Positions 29,369-39,823 of a stretch of 64,000 nucleotides of DNA are shown here, one piece after another (the first letter of the stretch is position 1; the number at the start of each line of letters is the position of its first letter). The position numbers and the translations under genes are program-made. The DNA lies in the NCBI GenBank assembly GCA_002095305.1, contig MIEI01000004.1, positions 39,896-103,895 of the forward strand. The letters run 5' to 3'. This DNA is from Pantoea brenneri (GTDB lineage Bacteria > Pseudomonadota > Gammaproteobacteria > Enterobacterales > Enterobacteriaceae). The notes under the pieces were generated by a model. That model was not told the DNA's origin. It worked only from the letters and a program-made list of their open reading frames with translations, and searched no databases.

Positions 29369-30955
29369 ATGAAACAGCTGACCAGCCAGATTCATGCGTT
29401 CGGCAAAGCGTTAATGATGCCAATCTCGGTGATCGCCGCGGCGGGGATCTTTCTCGGGCTGGCGGCAGCAATGCAAAACCCGGCAGTCACCGGCGATGCC
29501 TTTGCACAGATGCAGGTGCCACAGTTAATTATCGGCTTTATTCGTAAGGTGGCGGGGGCGTTGTTCGCGAACCTGCCGGTGTTCTTTGCGGTTGCCAGCG
29601 CCATCGGACTGGCTAAAGCGGAAAAGCCGACCGCCGCCTTTGCCGCCGTTATCGGCTATATCGCCATGAACGTCGGCATTAACGCCACGCTGGCGGCCAA
29701 AGGCATCACGGCGGCCACCACCACGCCGCAGGCGTTACAGCAGGCCGGCCTGGACCAGACCACTGCCATGATGACCTCAGCGGAATATATCGAGATGCTG
29801 GGCGTCTTCACCTACAACATGAGCGTGCTGGGCGGGGTGATTGCCGGGCTGGCGACGGTAGCGCTGCATAATCGCTTCTATACCCAGCAGCTGCCGACCG
29901 CGATCAGTTTCTTCGGCGGGCGACGCTTTGTGCCAATCGTCACCGTGGTCTGTCTGCCGCTGATTGGAGTGCTGCTGGCAATGATCTGGCCGACCATCGG
30001 CAACGGCATTGCGTGGATTGGCCAGATGATCGGCAAAAGCGGCCAGTACGGCGCTTTTCTGCTCGGGGCGTTTGAACGCATCCTGATCCCCACCGGCCTG
30101 CACCATATCCTCAATGAAACCGTGCGCTTTACGCCGATTGGCGGTATGGCGATTGTTGACGGACAGACCATCGTTGGCGCGCTGAATATCTTCAACAGTT
30201 CACTGACCCATCCGGGGCTGATCCCGGACGATACGCTGCGCACCGCCACCCAGTTTCTGGCGCAGGGCAAAATTCCGGTGATGATGTTTGGTCTGCCGGC
30301 GGCCGCGCTGGCGATCTATCACACTGCGCGGCCTGAGCATAAGCAGCGGGTGAAGGCGCTGGTGCTGGCCGGGGCGTTAACCTCGTTTACTACCGGGATC
30401 ACCGAACCGCTGGAGTTCTGTTTTATCTTCGTTTCGCCGGTGCTTTATCTGCTGCACGCGTTTCTTACCGGGCTGTCGTTTATGCTGATGTCGATGCTGC
30501 ATCTGATGATCGGCAACGTGCAGGGCGGCATCATCGATCTGGTGGTATTCGGCGTGCTGGGCGGTGCGAAAACCCACTGGTGGTGGACGCTGGCGCTGGG
30601 AGTGATTTATGCGCCTGTCTACTATTACGCCTTCCGCCTGGTGATCACCCGGATGAACGTTGAAACGCCGGGACGGGAAACGGATGATGAGAAACCGCAG
30701 CAGGTGTCGGGTGACGAACGCACCCAGGTGATCATCAGCGGGCTGGGCGGACAGGCCAATATCGAGGATGTCGATTGCTGCTTTACCCGGCTGCGGGTGC
30801 GGGTAAAAGATATGAAAGAGGTGGTCGATCAAACCCTGATGAGCACCGGTGCCAACGGCGTAAACCGCGTCAGCGACAACGACGTGCAGGTGATTTATGG
30901 CCCGCAGGTGGAGAAAATCGCCAATCAGGTGAAGATGGCGCTCGGCGTGGCGTAG
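29369..30955 (+). CDS. PTS glucose/maltose-type EIICB (MalX/PtsG-like)
   Basis: This inner-membrane sugar phosphotransferase permease transports and phosphorylates its sugar using phosphate from EIIA-Glc (Crr) or an equivalent. The 528-residue protein has the EIIC domain first (about 1-420, with ITEPLEF and the conserved GLHHI...NETVRFTP segment). After a linker comes the EIIB domain, with the phosphorylated cysteine in DVDCCFTRLRV. No EIIA domain is fused and no EIIA gene is adjacent. Length and order match E. coli MalX (530 aa) better than PtsG (477 aa). The substrate (glucose, maltose or an alpha-glucoside) cannot be decided from sequence. Confidence 0.85.
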   Translation: MKQLTSQIHAFGKALMMPISVIAAAGIFLGLAAAMQNPAVTGDAFAQMQVPQLIIGFIRKVAGALFANLPVFFAVASAIGLAKAEKPTAAFAAVIGYIAMNVGINATLAAKGITAATTTPQALQQAGLDQTTAMMTSAEYIEMLGVFTYNMSVLGGVIAGLATVALHNRFYTQQLPTAISFFGGRRFVPIVTVVCLPLIGVLLAMIWPTIGNGIAWIGQMIGKSGQYGAFLLGAFERILIPTGLHHILNETVRFTPIGGMAIVDGQTIVGALNIFNSSLTHPGLIPDDTLRTATQFLAQGKIPVMMFGLPAAALAIYHTARPEHKQRVKALVLAGALTSFTTGITEPLEFCFIFVSPVLYLLHAFLTGLSFMLMSMLHLMIGNVQGGIIDLVVFGVLGGAKTHWWWTLALGVIYAPVYYYAFRLVITRMNVETPGRETDDEKPQQVSGDERTQVIISGLGGQANIEDVDCCFTRLRVRVKDMKEVVDQTLMSTGANGVNRVSDNDVQVIYGPQVEKIANQVKMALGVA

Positions 30956-31131
30956 CGAACCCACGCCGATCAACCGCTTATAGCCCGATCTGATCGGGCT
31001 GTAACGCGCTGTTTATGTTTGTAATTACCCGATTACCGTCTGGCTTATTGTAACTAAAAAAAGCCGCGCCCTAATGGGGGGCAATTTCTGGCCGATATAT
31101 CTCTTCATTCGTTCATTATCCGGAAGTTGCT

Positions 31132-32676
31132 ATGTCACTCAAAAAATCCTCCCTGCTGATCTTTTCTTTTCTGCTGGCGCTGTTTCTCACCAGCGTAGCC
31201 ATCAGTACCTGGCTACTGATTCAGAGCAATCAGTCGTTAAATGCGGTCAATAAAGAGATCCGCGTGGTGCTGTCGGTCATCGATCCGATTAACCACAGCC
31301 GGACGCTGCGCGTGCGTCTGATGGAATACATGAAAGCGATTGAGGGCAGCGAGGCGAATAATCCGGCCACCTTAGAGAGCGTACGGGTCGTTGCCGGCAA
31401 AGCCGATGCTGCCTTTGAAGCCTACATGAATGCGCCGCGTCTGCCGGGTGAAGACGCAGAGGCCGATGCCTATCGCCAGGCGTATCTGGCTTACCGCCAG
31501 CAGGGACTTCAGCCATTGATTGACGCCGCCGAAGCGCACGATCAGCTGCGGTTTAAAAACCAGATCGCCAACGTGGTGCGGCTGGACCGCCAGTATGAAA
31601 TCATCCTTGATCGGGTACTGGCCCAGCACGAAGCCTATGCGAAGAAGCTCAATACCGATGCGCAAAGCCATTTCACCTCCGGGATCACCCTGCTGGCGAT
31701 TTTTGGCGTCCTGTTCTTTGCCATCATCATGGCGATTTATCTGTTCATGAAGCGCTATGTGCTGTCGCCGCTCAACGATGCGCAGGCGCACTGTAAGCTG
31801 ATAGCGGCCGGTGTTCTTGATAGCACGGTGCCGGTGAAAGCCAGTTCCCGCAGCGAGATCCAGCAGCTGATGGCCTCGCTGGAGCAGATGCGTAGCGCCC
31901 TGACCGCGATTATCCTGCAGGTCCGTGACTCTACCCGCTCGGTCTCTGGCGCGTCACAGGAGATCGCCGCCGGTAATATCGATCTGGCCTCGCGCACCGA
32001 ACAACAGGCAGCGGCGCTGACTGAGACTGCCGCCAGCATGGAGCAGCTGGGTGCCACGGTAAAACAGAACACCGAAAACGTGTTTGAAGCCTGCCGCCTG
32101 ACCAGTGAAGCGGTCAAAAATGCCGAAAGCGGTGAGAAAGTGTCGCAGGAAGTGGTGGTATCGATGGAGCTGATTAATGCCAGCTCGAAGAAGATTGAAG
32201 AGATCACTACCGTGATCGACAGCATCGCTTTCCAGACCAACATTCTGGCGCTGAATGCGGCGGTTGAAGCGGCCAGAGCCGGTGAACAGGGGCGCGGTTT
32301 TGCGGTGGTGGCCGGTGAGGTGCGTAATCTGGCCCAGCGCAGCGCCGTGGCGGCGAAAGAAATAGAAACGCTGATCGCTGAATCGGTGGCGATTATTCAT
32401 GCCGGTTCCGATCAGGTCAGCCGCACCGGTTATGCCATGAACGCTATCATCTCCTCGGTCAGCCGGGTTAATCAGCTGATGGAGCACATCTCCACCGCAT
32501 CAGACGAACAGAGTCGCGGCATCGGACAGATCGAACAGGCGGTGACTGAGATGGACAGCGTGACGCAGCAGAACGCCGCGCTGGTGCAGGAGTCTGCCGC
32601 CGCCTCGGCCTCGCTTGAAGAGCAGGTGCGCTATCTGACACAGTCGGTTTCCACCTTCCGTCTGTCAGCCAGCTAA
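31132..32676 (+). CDS. Methyl-accepting chemotaxis protein
   Basis: This inner-membrane chemoreceptor relays periplasmic signals to CheA/CheW. The 514 residues comprise transmembrane helix 1 (about 8-30), a four-helix-bundle-type periplasmic sensor (about 31-185), transmembrane helix 2 (about 186-210), HAMP, and the signalling domain. The highly conserved hairpin tip is visible ([41 protein letters not shown]). The C terminus ends STFRLSAS without the NWETF pentapeptide for CheR docking, so it behaves as a low-abundance, Trg/Tap-like receptor. The ligand is unknown. Confidence 0.93.
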   Translation: MSLKKSSLLIFSFLLALFLTSVAISTWLLIQSNQSLNAVNKEIRVVLSVIDPINHSRTLRVRLMEYMKAIEGSEANNPATLESVRVVAGKADAAFEAYMNAPRLPGEDAEADAYRQAYLAYRQQGLQPLIDAAEAHDQLRFKNQIANVVRLDRQYEIILDRVLAQHEAYAKKLNTDAQSHFTSGITLLAIFGVLFFAIIMAIYLFMKRYVLSPLNDAQAHCKLIAAGVLDSTVPVKASSRSEIQQLMASLEQMRSALTAIILQVRDSTRSVSGASQEIAAGNIDLASRTEQQAAALTETAASMEQLGATVKQNTENVFEACRLTSEAVKNAESGEKVSQEVVVSMELINASSKKIEEITTVIDSIAFQTNILALNAAVEAARAGEQGRGFAVVAGEVRNLAQRSAVAAKEIETLIAESVAIIHAGSDQVSRTGYAMNAIISSVSRVNQLMEHISTASDEQSRGIGQIEQAVTEMDSVTQQNAALVQESAAASASLEEQVRYLTQSVSTFRLSAS

Positions 32677-32907
32677 CCGGCAGAGCCGTGCCGGATGCAG
32701 GACGGCACTGGCGCGGCGATACTATCGCGGTGGTACTTTAGCAGCGGTTGTATGGCGGCGGTAATCGGACGGCGGCAAGCGAACGACAGATTCTGGCGGT
32801 TAGCTGACGCGGCGCAGGGCAAATCTGTTTTGTCTGAATCGGTAACTTGTTTGCGATGAAAAATCAGCGGATTATAACCGCAATATTGACCCGGATTTGT
32901 AGGTTCC

Positions 32908-33636
32908 ATGCTGATTACCACCGAGGATGCACGCAGCCACAGCGCCGATAGCCGACTGGCCTGCACCCTGGCCGCGGCCGCAGGCGCGCTGAATACCGCC
33001 GCGTTTGAGATTGTCGGCTTTTTCTCCGCCAACATGACCGGCAACGTCTCATCACTGTCCGATCATCTGGCAAAAGCCAACCTCAGCGCGGGGCTGTTTT
33101 TTCTGTCGGTCGTTTGCCTGTTTATTACCGGTTCGCTGGTCTCAACGCTGGTAATTAATTCAGGCCGCCGCCGCAATATTCGCACTATCTACGCGTTTGT
33201 CATTCTGGCCGAAGGCTTAGCGCTGGTTTTTCTCGGCGTGGCCGAATGCTTTTTCACGCCACTCTCGCCGGGCGTAGTGCTGATCATGAGCCTGAGTTTT
33301 TTGATGGGTTTGCAAAATGCAGTGGTAACGCGGATCTCAAATGCCCGGGTGCGCACCACGCACGTTTCCGGAACGGCGACCGATATCGGTATCGAACTGG
33401 CGATGCTGTATGAGGTGTTACGGCGCAAAGTCTCACCGAAAGAGGCGCCGCTGTATCTGGATCGTCTGCGGCTGCATGGCTTGACGCTGCTCTCATTCCT
33501 CGCGGGCGGCGTGGCAGGCATATGGCTGTATAAGTGGCTGGGCTATGGTTTCTTACTGCCGGTCGGGTTCGGATTAATGGCTCTGGCGCTGAAGGCGATA
33601 TTCAGGCCGGCAGCGGCCCGGAAAGGCGCGGTGTAA
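32908..33636 (+). CDS. YoaK/DUF1275 family membrane protein
   Basis: This 242-residue DUF1275 protein has about six transmembrane helices, a family of unknown function found in many bacteria. The family pattern is seen in FFSANMTGN (residues about 44-52) and in FLMGLQNAVVTRISNARVRTTHVSGTATDIG. It is transcribed alone; the 231 bp before it show no other gene. The next 161 bp lead to the LysR regulator, which may or may not control it. Confidence 0.85.
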   Translation: MLITTEDARSHSADSRLACTLAAAAGALNTAAFEIVGFFSANMTGNVSSLSDHLAKANLSAGLFFLSVVCLFITGSLVSTLVINSGRRRNIRTIYAFVILAEGLALVFLGVAECFFTPLSPGVVLIMSLSFLMGLQNAVVTRISNARVRTTHVSGTATDIGIELAMLYEVLRRKVSPKEAPLYLDRLRLHGLTLLSFLAGGVAGIWLYKWLGYGFLLPVGFGLMALALKAIFRPAAARKGAV

Positions 33637-33797
33637 CCGGCGGATTCCTCGCCAGTGCTGATGAGAAATGCCATGCTGAATGCACATTGCGGTTAACAAT
33701 AAAACGCCGGATGGCGCTAAAATTAACCGTCATAAACGGGCTTAAGCCCGCAATCATAAAAAACATCGTTGATTCAACTTCAACCTGCTGACGGGTC

Positions 33798-34700
33798 ATT
33801 AACATCGACATCAAACAATTAATTTACCTGTGTAATCTCGAACGCGAACGCCATTTTGGCCGGGCCGCCGAAGCCAGTTTTGTCACCCAGCCGACCCTTT
33901 CGATGCGCCTGAAAAATCTGGAGCGTGAACTGGGCCTGTCGCTGATTAATCGCAGCAATAACTTTGCCGGTTTTACGCCGGAAGGCGATCGGGTACTGGC
34001 CTGGGCGCGGGAAATCGTCTCGGTTTACCAGGGACTAAAGCTGGAAGTGGAGTCGCTGAAACATGGGGTCAATGGCACCCTGCGAGTCGGGGTGGTGCCA
34101 CAGTGCAGCGTGGCGTTGCCGCTGTTGCTAAAGGCGGTGCAGGCGCGTTATCCGCAGCTTGATTACCGGATCGCGGTGCTGAGCGCCGACCAGCTGCTGG
34201 AAGCGCTTAACAGCCACACCGTGGATGTAGGCATTGGCTTTTTTGAGATGGCTACGCTGCGCGAACTCCATTTTCAGACGGCAATGCTGGCCGATCGTGG
34301 GGTTGAGGCGATCTTCCATCCCGATCATTTTCCCGATCTGATCTCTGGTGAGCCGCTCACGCTCAGTGAACTGGCGCAGCAGCCGCTCTGTCTGGCCGAA
34401 CAGACGCGTTACTTTCGCCGCTATCTCGACATGGCGTTTCGCGAAGCGTCGCTGGTACCGCGGGTGATTGTCGAAAGTGCCTCGGTGATGCAGCTGATGC
34501 AGTGCGCGCAGGTTGGGCTGGGATTGCTGGTCTCACCGGTCGGCCATTTGCTGCCTGCTTCCCTGCAGGGATTACAGCAGCGGCCGATTACGCTGCCGCC
34601 GATGGCGCGCGAAGCGGCGCTGGTGATTGCCGAACCGGGACGCGCAACCCCTCTGGCGCAGCACTTTTTCGACGAAGCGCGCGGCCAGTTACCGGTTTAA
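33798..34700 (+). CDS. LysR-family regulator with an ATT in place of the start codon
   Basis: This is a LysR-type transcriptional regulator. The conserved reading begins INIDIKQLIYLCNLERERHFGRAA, and its HTH (HFGRAAEASFVTQPTLSMRL) is complete only if translation starts upstream of the first ATG at 33903. The frame is open from 33792 and contains no ATG, GTG or TTG before the HTH. The codon where Met belongs is ATT at 33798. No clear ribosome site precedes it. A start at 33903 would remove most of the HTH. ATT starts are known (infC) but rare, so this is either such a case or a start-codon loss. With ATT the protein has 300 residues. It is convergent with the next gene. Confidence 0.75.
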   Translation: MNIDIKQLIYLCNLERERHFGRAAEASFVTQPTLSMRLKNLERELGLSLINRSNNFAGFTPEGDRVLAWAREIVSVYQGLKLEVESLKHGVNGTLRVGVVPQCSVALPLLLKAVQARYPQLDYRIAVLSADQLLEALNSHTVDVGIGFFEMATLRELHFQTAMLADRGVEAIFHPDHFPDLISGEPLTLSELAQQPLCLAEQTRYFRRYLDMAFREASLVPRVIVESASVMQLMQCAQVGLGLLVSPVGHLLPASLQGLQQRPITLPPMAREAALVIAEPGRATPLAQHFFDEARGQLPV

Positions 34701-34705
34701 GTCGC

Positions 34706-35818
34706 TTACTGCGCCTCGCCCAACGCATAACAGAGACGGCTGTTCCAGTTACCGATCGCCACCGACTGAATCAGATCAAACAGGGCATCGGCTGACCAGC
34801 CAGCCTCCGCCAGCGGTTGCAGATGCGCGGCGCTGAACCGCTCCGGCGCACGAGTCAGCTGGGCAGCCAGGGCGATAATTTGCCGCTGAATCTCAGGCGC
34901 TTGCGCCTCATCCACGCCCGCTATTAACGCGTCGACGCCTGACAGTTGCTGGAAAGCCCAGCGACTGCCGAGGATACGCGCAGCGGTCGCTTCGGCCAGC
35001 GGCTGACCAGCAGACAGCTGCTGACGCAGTATTACCCAGCCATACAATACCGGGGCATCATGCGCCAGCAACCACACCGCATCCTGCATGCCGGCCAGCG
35101 CCTGATTGCGGGTCACCGCTGCCAGCTGTTCGGCACTGGCGTAGCGCAACTCCAGCGGTTTCAGCGCCGGACGCCAGACGGTTGATTTGCCAAAGCCCGC
35201 CGCATCCGCATCCGGCGGCGGCGTGGTGCCGGGCAGCCAGCGTACCGGCTGGGCCTGCAGCGCCTGCAGTCCGGCGACTACCCGCGCCTGATAGCTGACA
35301 AAGCCGATCAGCTGATTGAGCGTCACGATGTCCGGCTCGGTCAGCCCCACCGCATCAAGCGCGGTAATCGCACTGGCGGTAATCAGCTCAGGCTGCATCG
35401 CCAGCTGACGGGCATACTGGGTAATCTGAGTCAGACGGTTATTGCTTTCCCGAGACGAATCTGGCCCCGGCAGGGGATTGAGGCGCGCCGAATAGTGATT
35501 ACACAGGCGCTGAACGCCTGCCACTTGCGCGACGGTCAGGGCGGTACTCAGGCGATCGTAAAGGGTCAGCGTGTGGGTCAGCGACGTCACGACGCGGTCA
35601 GGGAACAGCAGCTGCGCCAGATCGCGCGCCGCCAGCAAGGCGGGCTGATTAGCACGTAACAGTGACGGCAGCGTCAGCTGATCGCTGACACATCCCAGCA
35701 GAAAACGGTCATCGATATCGGCGGCTTCAGGGACCAGCGGAGCGGCCTGCGAAGTACGTGGACTGGTCTGGCTCTCGTAAAACCAGTGGTTATGGCCCGG
35801 ATAGCGGCGTTGTTCCAT
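34706..35818 (-). CDS. CMD-domain (alkylhydroperoxidase-like) protein
   Basis: This 370-residue protein appears to contain two carboxymuconolactone-decarboxylase/AhpD-like helical halves, resembling proteins annotated as CMD domain protein of the Avi_7170 type. The classical CxxC redox motif of AhpD is not visible, so peroxidase activity is doubtful. The start at 35818 (MEQRRYPGHNHWFYES) has AAAGGA 6 nt upstream. It converges with the LysR gene, whose stop is 5 nt away. The function is unknown. Confidence 0.65.
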   Translation of the reverse strand: MEQRRYPGHNHWFYESQTSPRTSQAAPLVPEAADIDDRFLLGCVSDQLTLPSLLRANQPALLAARDLAQLLFPDRVVTSLTHTLTLYDRLSTALTVAQVAGVQRLCNHYSARLNPLPGPDSSRESNNRLTQITQYARQLAMQPELITASAITALDAVGLTEPDIVTLNQLIGFVSYQARVVAGLQALQAQPVRWLPGTTPPPDADAAGFGKSTVWRPALKPLELRYASAEQLAAVTRNQALAGMQDAVWLLAHDAPVLYGWVILRQQLSAGQPLAEATAARILGSRWAFQQLSGVDALIAGVDEAQAPEIQRQIIALAAQLTRAPERFSAAHLQPLAEAGWSADALFDLIQSVAIGNWNSRLCYALGEAQ

Positions 35819-36008
35819 GATCAATCCTTTTGCAAAATTCTGGTTCGGCATGCAGGCGGCAGAATCTGAAAAAATGCATAAACCGAAGGGCAGACGTATC
35901 GTCGCCGAAGGCCAGGCCTGGGCAAAAGAATGATCGGTGATAATTAATAGCGTTACGGTATAACGACAGGAAAATCAGGCAGGAAGGGGCGAGAGGCAGC
36001 AAAGAAGA

Positions 36009-36028
36009 GGGCGAGTCAGACTCGCCCT
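36009..36028 (-). terminator. Terminator of fabI
   Basis: GGGCGAGT pairs with ACTCGCCC around a 4-nt centre. Read leftward, it is followed by TCTTCTTT, 8 nt after the fabI stop. Confidence 0.8.
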
Positions 36029-36035
36029 TGAGAAC

Positions 36036-36824
36036 TTATTTCAGTTCCAGTTCATTCATTGCGGCGATGCTGAAGCCGCCATCAACGTGAACGATTTCAC
36101 CGGTGATGCCGCCCGCCAGATCGGAGCAAAGGAAGGCGGCTGAGTTGCCGACATCTTCAATGGTCACGGTACGACGAATCGGGGTAACCGCTTCGCAGTG
36201 TGCCAGCATCTTACGGAAGTCTTTAATGCCTGATGCCGCCAGCGTACGGATTGGACCGGCAGAAACGGCGTTCACACGGACGCCTTCCGGACCCATCGCA
36301 TTGGCCATATAACGCACGTTAGCTTCCAGCGATGCTTTCGCCAGACCCATCACGTTATAGTTCGGGATCGCGCGCTCAGCACCCAGGTAAGAGAGGGTCA
36401 GCAGCGCAGAGTGTGGATTCAGCATCGCACGGCACTCTTTGGCCATCGCAACGAAGCTGTAGGCACTGATGTCATGCGCGATTTTGAAGCCTTCGCGGGT
36501 TACGGCATTCACGTAATCACCATCCAGCTGGTCGCCAGGGGCGAAACCGATGGAGTGAACGAAACCGTCAAATTTCGGCCAGGTTTTTGCCAGTTCAGTG
36601 AACAGGGATTTGATGCTCTCATCTTCGGCCACGTCACATGGCAGAACGATCTCTGAACCCAAATCTTTAGCAAACTCTTCCACACGACCTTTTAATTTGT
36701 CGTTCTGGTAGGTGAAAGCCAGTTCTGCGCCCTGTTTGTGCATCGCCTGTGCAATACCGTAGGCGATGGAAAGTTTACTGGCAACGCCAGTAATCAGAAT
36801 GCGCTTACCGGAAAGAAAACCCAT
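36036..36824 (-). CDS. fabI: Enoyl-[acyl-carrier-protein] reductase (NADH) FabI
   Basis: FabI catalyses the last step of each fatty-acid elongation cycle and is the target of triclosan. The start [13 protein letters not shown] gives 262 residues, as in E. coli. The nucleotide motif [13 protein letters not shown] and the catalytic Y156 and K163 ([11 protein letters not shown]; also Y146) are present. It lies downstream of sapF in the same order as E. coli, with a terminator directly after it. Confidence 0.98.
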   Translation of the reverse strand: MGFLSGKRILITGVASKLSIAYGIAQAMHKQGAELAFTYQNDKLKGRVEEFAKDLGSEIVLPCDVAEDESIKSLFTELAKTWPKFDGFVHSIGFAPGDQLDGDYVNAVTREGFKIAHDISAYSFVAMAKECRAMLNPHSALLTLSYLGAERAIPNYNVMGLAKASLEANVRYMANAMGPEGVRVNAVSAGPIRTLAASGIKDFRKMLAHCEAVTPIRRTVTIEDVGNSAAFLCSDLAGGITGEIVHVDGGFSIAAMNELELK

Positions 36825-36966
36825 AGCTGTAATCCTTATGGTCATTGTAGTTGGCGGCCGCATTGTTTAAAAAGTAGGCGACCGACGTTAATCGACGTGC
36901 GGATTCTAGCACGTCTGTCAGAGATCAGGTAAATCAGCCCGCAATTTCCGGGATATGCAGCAATAA

Positions 36967-37769
36967 TCAGTGCTCACGCCGCCAGGCTTCGGCGGTTAAC
37001 GCCTCACCAAAGTGGCTGCTGATCAGCCGTCGGGTCAGATCATGTAGCGGGGAGGCCAGCACATCGGCGGTGCCGCCACGCTCCACCACTTCACCCTGAT
37101 GCATCACCAGCACCTGATCGCTGATGTGCTTCATCATGCCAAGATGCTGGGTAACATAAATGTAGCAATGCCGTGTTTCTCCTGCAGCTCGAGCATCAGA
37201 TTAACCAGCTGGGAGCGCATGGTCATGTCGAGCGAGGCCAGCGCCTCATCCGCCACAATCACTTTCGGTTGCAGGATCAGCGCACGCGCCAGACCGAGGC
37301 GCTGTTTCTGACCGGGGGCCAGCATATGCGGATAATAGCCAGCGTGATCGCGTAACAGCCCGACCTGACGCAGCGTGGCGATAATGCGTTTTTCGCGCGC
37401 CTCTGCCGTCAGATCGGTATTGAGCCGCAGCGGAAAATCGAGGATCTGACTGACCCGCTGACGCGGATTAAGCGAGGTCGAAGGGTCCTGAAAAATCATC
37501 CGGATGCGCTGACTGCGATAGCCGTAATCGCCAAAGCTAAGCGGATGATCGTCAATCAGGATCTCACCTTCGGTCGGCGCGACCATGCCGCTGAGCATTT
37601 TTGCCAGCGTTGACTTGCCGGAGCCGTTTTCGCCAATAATCGCCAGCGTTTGCCGTTCGCGCAGGGTAAAGCTGACCGATTTCACCGCTTCAACGTGCTG
37701 ACGACGAAACAGTCCGGTGCGATAGCGGAAGGTTTTACTCAGGTTGCGCACTTCCAGCAGGGTTTCCAT
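36967..37769 (-). pseudogene. sapF: SapF, peptide ABC transporter ATPase, frameshifted
   Basis: SapF is one of two ATPases of the SapABCDF antimicrobial-peptide/putrescine transporter. The frame from 37769 encodes the Walker A motif (GENGSGKST), a signature region reading LAPGQKQRLGLARAL, and Walker B (VIVADEAL). Near 37164, after EKHGI, the frame shifts and ends at 37134. The conserved remainder (YIYVTQHLGMMKHISDQV... to ...EAWRREH, stop 36967) continues in another frame. The total span of 803 nt is one base less than 268 codons, matching the E. coli length if one base is restored. The lost part includes the H-loop His of VTQHLG, so the truncated protein would not be a working ATPase. A sequencing error is possible. 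Confidence 0.9.
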
Positions 37770-37770
37770 C

Positions 37771-38766
37771 TTACTGGCTCTCCATGTTCAGCGGGAAATG
37801 GCAGGCATACAGGTGCGACTTGCCGCCCGCCAGCCGTGGCGTTTCGACGCATTTGCGCTGCGCATAGGGGCAGCGTGGTCCCAGCCGGCAGCCGATCGGC
37901 AAACTCTCCAGCGACGGGATCGCGCCCGACAGCGTGTTCAGCCGGCTTTTATGCGGCAGAGCGCGGCCAAAATCGGGCATGGCGCGGATCAGCGCCTGAG
38001 TATAAGGGTGATGCGGCGTGCTCATCAGATCGTCACTCTGGGCGGTCTCTACCGTCTGTCCGCAGTACATCACGTTAATCCGATTGGCCCATTGGCTCAT
38101 GGTACGCAGGTCGTGACTGATCAGCAGAATCGTGGTGTTGTTATTCTGGTTGAGACGACTCAGCAGACGGAAAATCTGCGCCTGAGTGGTAGGTTCCATG
38201 GCGTTGGTCGGCTCATCGGCAATCAGCAGGCGCGGCTGATTCGCCAGCGCGATGGCGATCATCACTTTCTGGCATTCACCTTCAGTCAGCTCATAAGGAA
38301 AGCTGCGCATGATATCTTTGTGATCTTTGATGCCGACGCGATGCAGCAGTTCAATGGCACGGGTTTTGCGCCAGAACCAGAAGCGCTTCAGCCACGGGCC
38401 TTTATAGGTCCAGCGTGGGATCGCCTGCATCAGCTGACGGCCAATACTTTCTGACGGATCGAGACAGGACTGCGGCTCCTGAAAAATCATCGAGACGTTA
38501 TGGCCGATAATGCGGCGGCGCTCGCGTGGTGACAGGCGCAGCAGATCGACATCATCAAAAACCATCCGGTCGGCGGTTACGCGCCAGTTATCTTTGGTCA
38601 CGCCGCAAATCGCTTTTGCCACCAGGCTTTTGCCTGAACCTGACTCACCCACCAGGCCGCGAACTTCACCTTCGCTCAGGGTCAGATTAACGCGATCGAC
38701 CGCTTTGACCGGCCCGTCGGCAGTCATAAATTCAATGGTGAGATTACGAATATCAAGTAACGGCAT
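37771..38766 (-). CDS. sapD: SapD, peptide ABC transporter ATPase
   Basis: SapD is the second ATPase of the Sap importer; in E. coli it also influences Trk potassium uptake. The 331 residues show Walker A (GESGSGKSL), the degenerate signature LTEGECQKV typical of SapD, Walker B (LLIADEPTN) and the H-loop (LLISHDL). A C-terminal oligopeptide-transporter cysteine cluster ([14 protein letters not shown]) is present. The gene starts directly after the sapC stop and ends 1 nt before sapF, so the genes form one operon. Confidence 0.96.
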   Translation of the reverse strand: MPLLDIRNLTIEFMTADGPVKAVDRVNLTLSEGEVRGLVGESGSGKSLVAKAICGVTKDNWRVTADRMVFDDVDLLRLSPRERRRIIGHNVSMIFQEPQSCLDPSESIGRQLMQAIPRWTYKGPWLKRFWFWRKTRAIELLHRVGIKDHKDIMRSFPYELTEGECQKVMIAIALANQPRLLIADEPTNAMEPTTQAQIFRLLSRLNQNNNTTILLISHDLRTMSQWANRINVMYCGQTVETAQSDDLMSTPHHPYTQALIRAMPDFGRALPHKSRLNTLSGAIPSLESLPIGCRLGPRCPYAQRKCVETPRLAGGKSHLYACHFPLNMESQ

Positions 38767-39657
38767 CTATTCCACTCCCGCTTCGACGGCGCGACGGAGG
38801 CCGTCACCGAGCAGGTTAACAATTAATACGCTGACCATCAGCGCCACGCCAGGCAGCATTACCGTCCACGGCGCGACATAGATCAGTTCAAGCGAATCAC
38901 CCAGCATTGCACCCCATTCCGGCGAGGGCAGCTGTGCGCCCAGGTCGAGAAAGCCCAGCGCGGCAATGTCCAGAATCGCCATTGACAGAGCGCGGGTAAT
39001 CTCACTGATTAATAATGGCAGAACGTTGGGCAGGATGGCGTAGCGCAGGATATTGCGGCTGCTGGCACCGTCCAGCCGCGCCGCGACTACATACTCTTTT
39101 TCCAGCTCATCATGCACCGCGCTGTAAATTTCGCGCACCAGTCGCGGCATCAGTGCCAGCCAGACCGCCAGCAGCGCGTGTTCCAGCCGTGGCCCGAGAA
39201 ACGCCACCACGATGATTGCCAGCAGCAGTGACGGAATCGAGAGCAGCGTATCCAGCACGTGGTTCATCACCGCCGATCGCACGCCGTGGGTCATGCCGGC
39301 CAGAATACCCAGTACCAGCGCCCAGAATGTGGCAAACAGCGTCACCAGGATCGCCGAACCGACCGTCGGGCCAGCACCGCTCAACAGGCGGCTCAGCACA
39401 TCGCGGCCCAAATCGTCGGTGCCGAGGAAGAAAGAAACATCGCCATAGCGAGACCACGACGGCGGCAACAGCTGATAGCCGAGGAACTGCTGATCAATGC
39501 CGTAAGGCGCCATCAGCCCGCCAAAAATGCACAGCAGCAGCAACGCGCCGAAGCCGTACAGACCGACCATCGCCGGGGTATCGCCATAAAAATGGTGCCA
39601 GCTCTGACGAAAGGCGCTCGGCAGGCGTTTCTCGGCGTAGATATTATCGGAGGGCAT
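38767..39657 (-). CDS. sapC: SapC, peptide ABC transporter permease
   Basis: SapC is an inner-membrane permease subunit of the Sap importer. It has 296 residues (as in E. coli), an N-terminal extension and about six transmembrane helices. The permease EAA-like loop is in [24 protein letters not shown]. The start [13 protein letters not shown] lies 166 bp from the prophage integrase. sapB, which should overlap or abut this start, is missing; prophage DNA stands in its place, so the operon promoter ahead of sapA no longer directly drives sapCDF. Confidence 0.95.
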   Translation of the reverse strand: MPSDNIYAEKRLPSAFRQSWHHFYGDTPAMVGLYGFGALLLLCIFGGLMAPYGIDQQFLGYQLLPPSWSRYGDVSFFLGTDDLGRDVLSRLLSGAGPTVGSAILVTLFATFWALVLGILAGMTHGVRSAVMNHVLDTLLSIPSLLLAIIVVAFLGPRLEHALLAVWLALMPRLVREIYSAVHDELEKEYVVAARLDGASSRNILRYAILPNVLPLLISEITRALSMAILDIAALGFLDLGAQLPSPEWGAMLGDSLELIYVAPWTVMLPGVALMVSVLIVNLLGDGLRRAVEAGVE

Positions 39658-39823
39658 ATGTATCCGCTTTAATGTGGTTTACTTTGTGCAACTTCGATTT
39701 AAAAAAACAATTCATATCAGGTGGTTATCTCTTATTTGTGCTTTATGATGCTTTACTATGGTTTAATCTGATTAGCTTTAATTTATGCACTTTGTGTACA
39801 CTCTTGCGTATACGCCAAGGGGG
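39658..39823. other. Probable left attachment region and integrase promoter
   Basis: This AT-rich 166-bp segment between sapC and int must contain attL. It holds repeated short words that could be integrase arm-type sites: TTTACTTTGTGCA, TTTGTGCTTTATG, CTTTACTATGG and GCACTTTGTGTAC. The inverted half-words TGTACA...TGTACA flank 39797-39834. The strand leading into sapC keeps an open frame ending ADTYALR-stop that overlaps the sapC ATG. This may be the last codons of sapB left by integration. Confidence 0.55.

Noticed and set aside
31289..32487. Several - strand frames opposite the chemoreceptor
   Set aside because: All are shadows of the methyl-accepting protein; none has recognisable features.
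39658..39823. tRNA or tmRNA as attachment site
   Set aside because: No cloverleaf or CCA-ended segment is visible; the target appears to be the sapB-sapC junction.
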